In this document: one piece after another, positions 63,855-64,000 of the stretch | Position numbering within the stretch: the stretch's first letter is position 1 | How the letters are laid out: each line of letters begins with the position of its first letter | Assembly (NCBI RefSeq): GCF_003843875.1 | Contig: NZ_RKRF01000007.1 | Coordinates: forward strand, 558,001 to 622,000 | Source: Aquisalibacillus elongatus | GTDB taxonomy: Bacteria > Bacillota > Bacilli > Bacillales > Alkalibacillaceae | DNA: 64,000 bases | Direction: 5' to 3' | Notes under the pieces: generated by a model | What the model was told of the DNA's origin: nothing | Databases searched by the model: none | What the model saw: the letters and a program-made list of their open reading frames with translations, nothing else | Position numbers and translations under genes: made by a program

Positions 63855-64000
63855 TTTTTTACCCCTTTCTTCTCCGTTCATACCAGTTACCACCATTAAT
63901 CCTAAACGGTTATGTAACATCTGGCAAGAATATTTATGAACTAAATGATAGTATGACTCATATGAATCGACATTATCATTAAACATCTATTATATTATAA

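Noticed and set aside
1-64000. CRISPR array, prophage or rRNA operon
   Set aside because: No regularly spaced repeats, phage structural genes or rRNA-like sequence were seen.

Overview
The window is a low-GC chromosomal segment from a spore-forming Bacillaceae bacterium (Firmicutes, Bacillales). Gene order from about 33 kb to the right end follows the Bacillus subtilis stretch tkt-sirA-yneF-ccdA-ccdC-yneK ... citB-yneN-tlp-yneP-yneQ ... plsY-yneT-parE-parC, read on the minus strand. Spore and sporulation genes (tlp, sirA, probably the large catalase) agree with this. Many acidic proteins and sodium-transport-type proteins hint at a halotolerant or marine bacillus, but this is only inference. 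No rRNA, CRISPR array, prophage or intact insertion sequence was seen.

Layout. 0-3 kb: edge gene fragment, YurZ-like AhpD-fold protein, K+ channel, EamA exporter. 3.1-10.6 kb: a complete compact Gram-positive Tad/Flp pilus operon (flp pilin, prepilin peptidase, TadE- and TadG-like proteins, CpaB, TadZ, TadA, TadB, TadC). 10.7-19.7 kb: mixed genes, including a CDGSH protein, a D,D-carboxypeptidase, a GltS-type carrier and a secreted metallo-beta-lactamase/helix-hairpin-helix protein paired with DUF3006. 20.1-31.4 kb: an acyl-CoA synthetase, an FAD dehydrogenase and a leucine/isovalerate degradation operon (yngE-F-G-HB-H, a truncated yngI, yngJ) with its TetR regulator and a candidate operator. 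33-38 kb: parC, parE, yneT, then plsY. 39-43 kb: capA-like, folE2, yidD, yneQ, yneP, tlp, a tiny fbpB-like gene, yneN. 43.5-48.4 kb: large catalase and aconitase.

48.5-54.8 kb: a full selenocysteine-decoding locus lies in the interval between citB and yneK, where B. subtilis carries small spore-protein genes. It holds selA, selD, selB, tRNA-Sec (anticodon UCA) and two genes broken by in-frame UGA codons that are best read as selenocysteine: selD itself (U20) and a small Rdx/SelW-like CxxU selenoprotein. Each UGA is followed by a hairpin with a three-base loop starting with G, at the distance expected of a bacterial SECIS. Part of the product of the pathway is therefore needed to run the pathway. 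A PAS histidine kinase gene lies directly upstream of selB.

55-60.9 kb: a two-component system, a TlpA-like thioredoxin, a second CcdA and an unrecognised membrane protein form one thiol-redox cassette, next to the ancestral ccdA and ccdC. A lone MnhB/MrpB-like gene sits between the latter two. 61-64 kb: yneF, sirA (its ribosome binding site is buried in a strong hairpin) and tkt.
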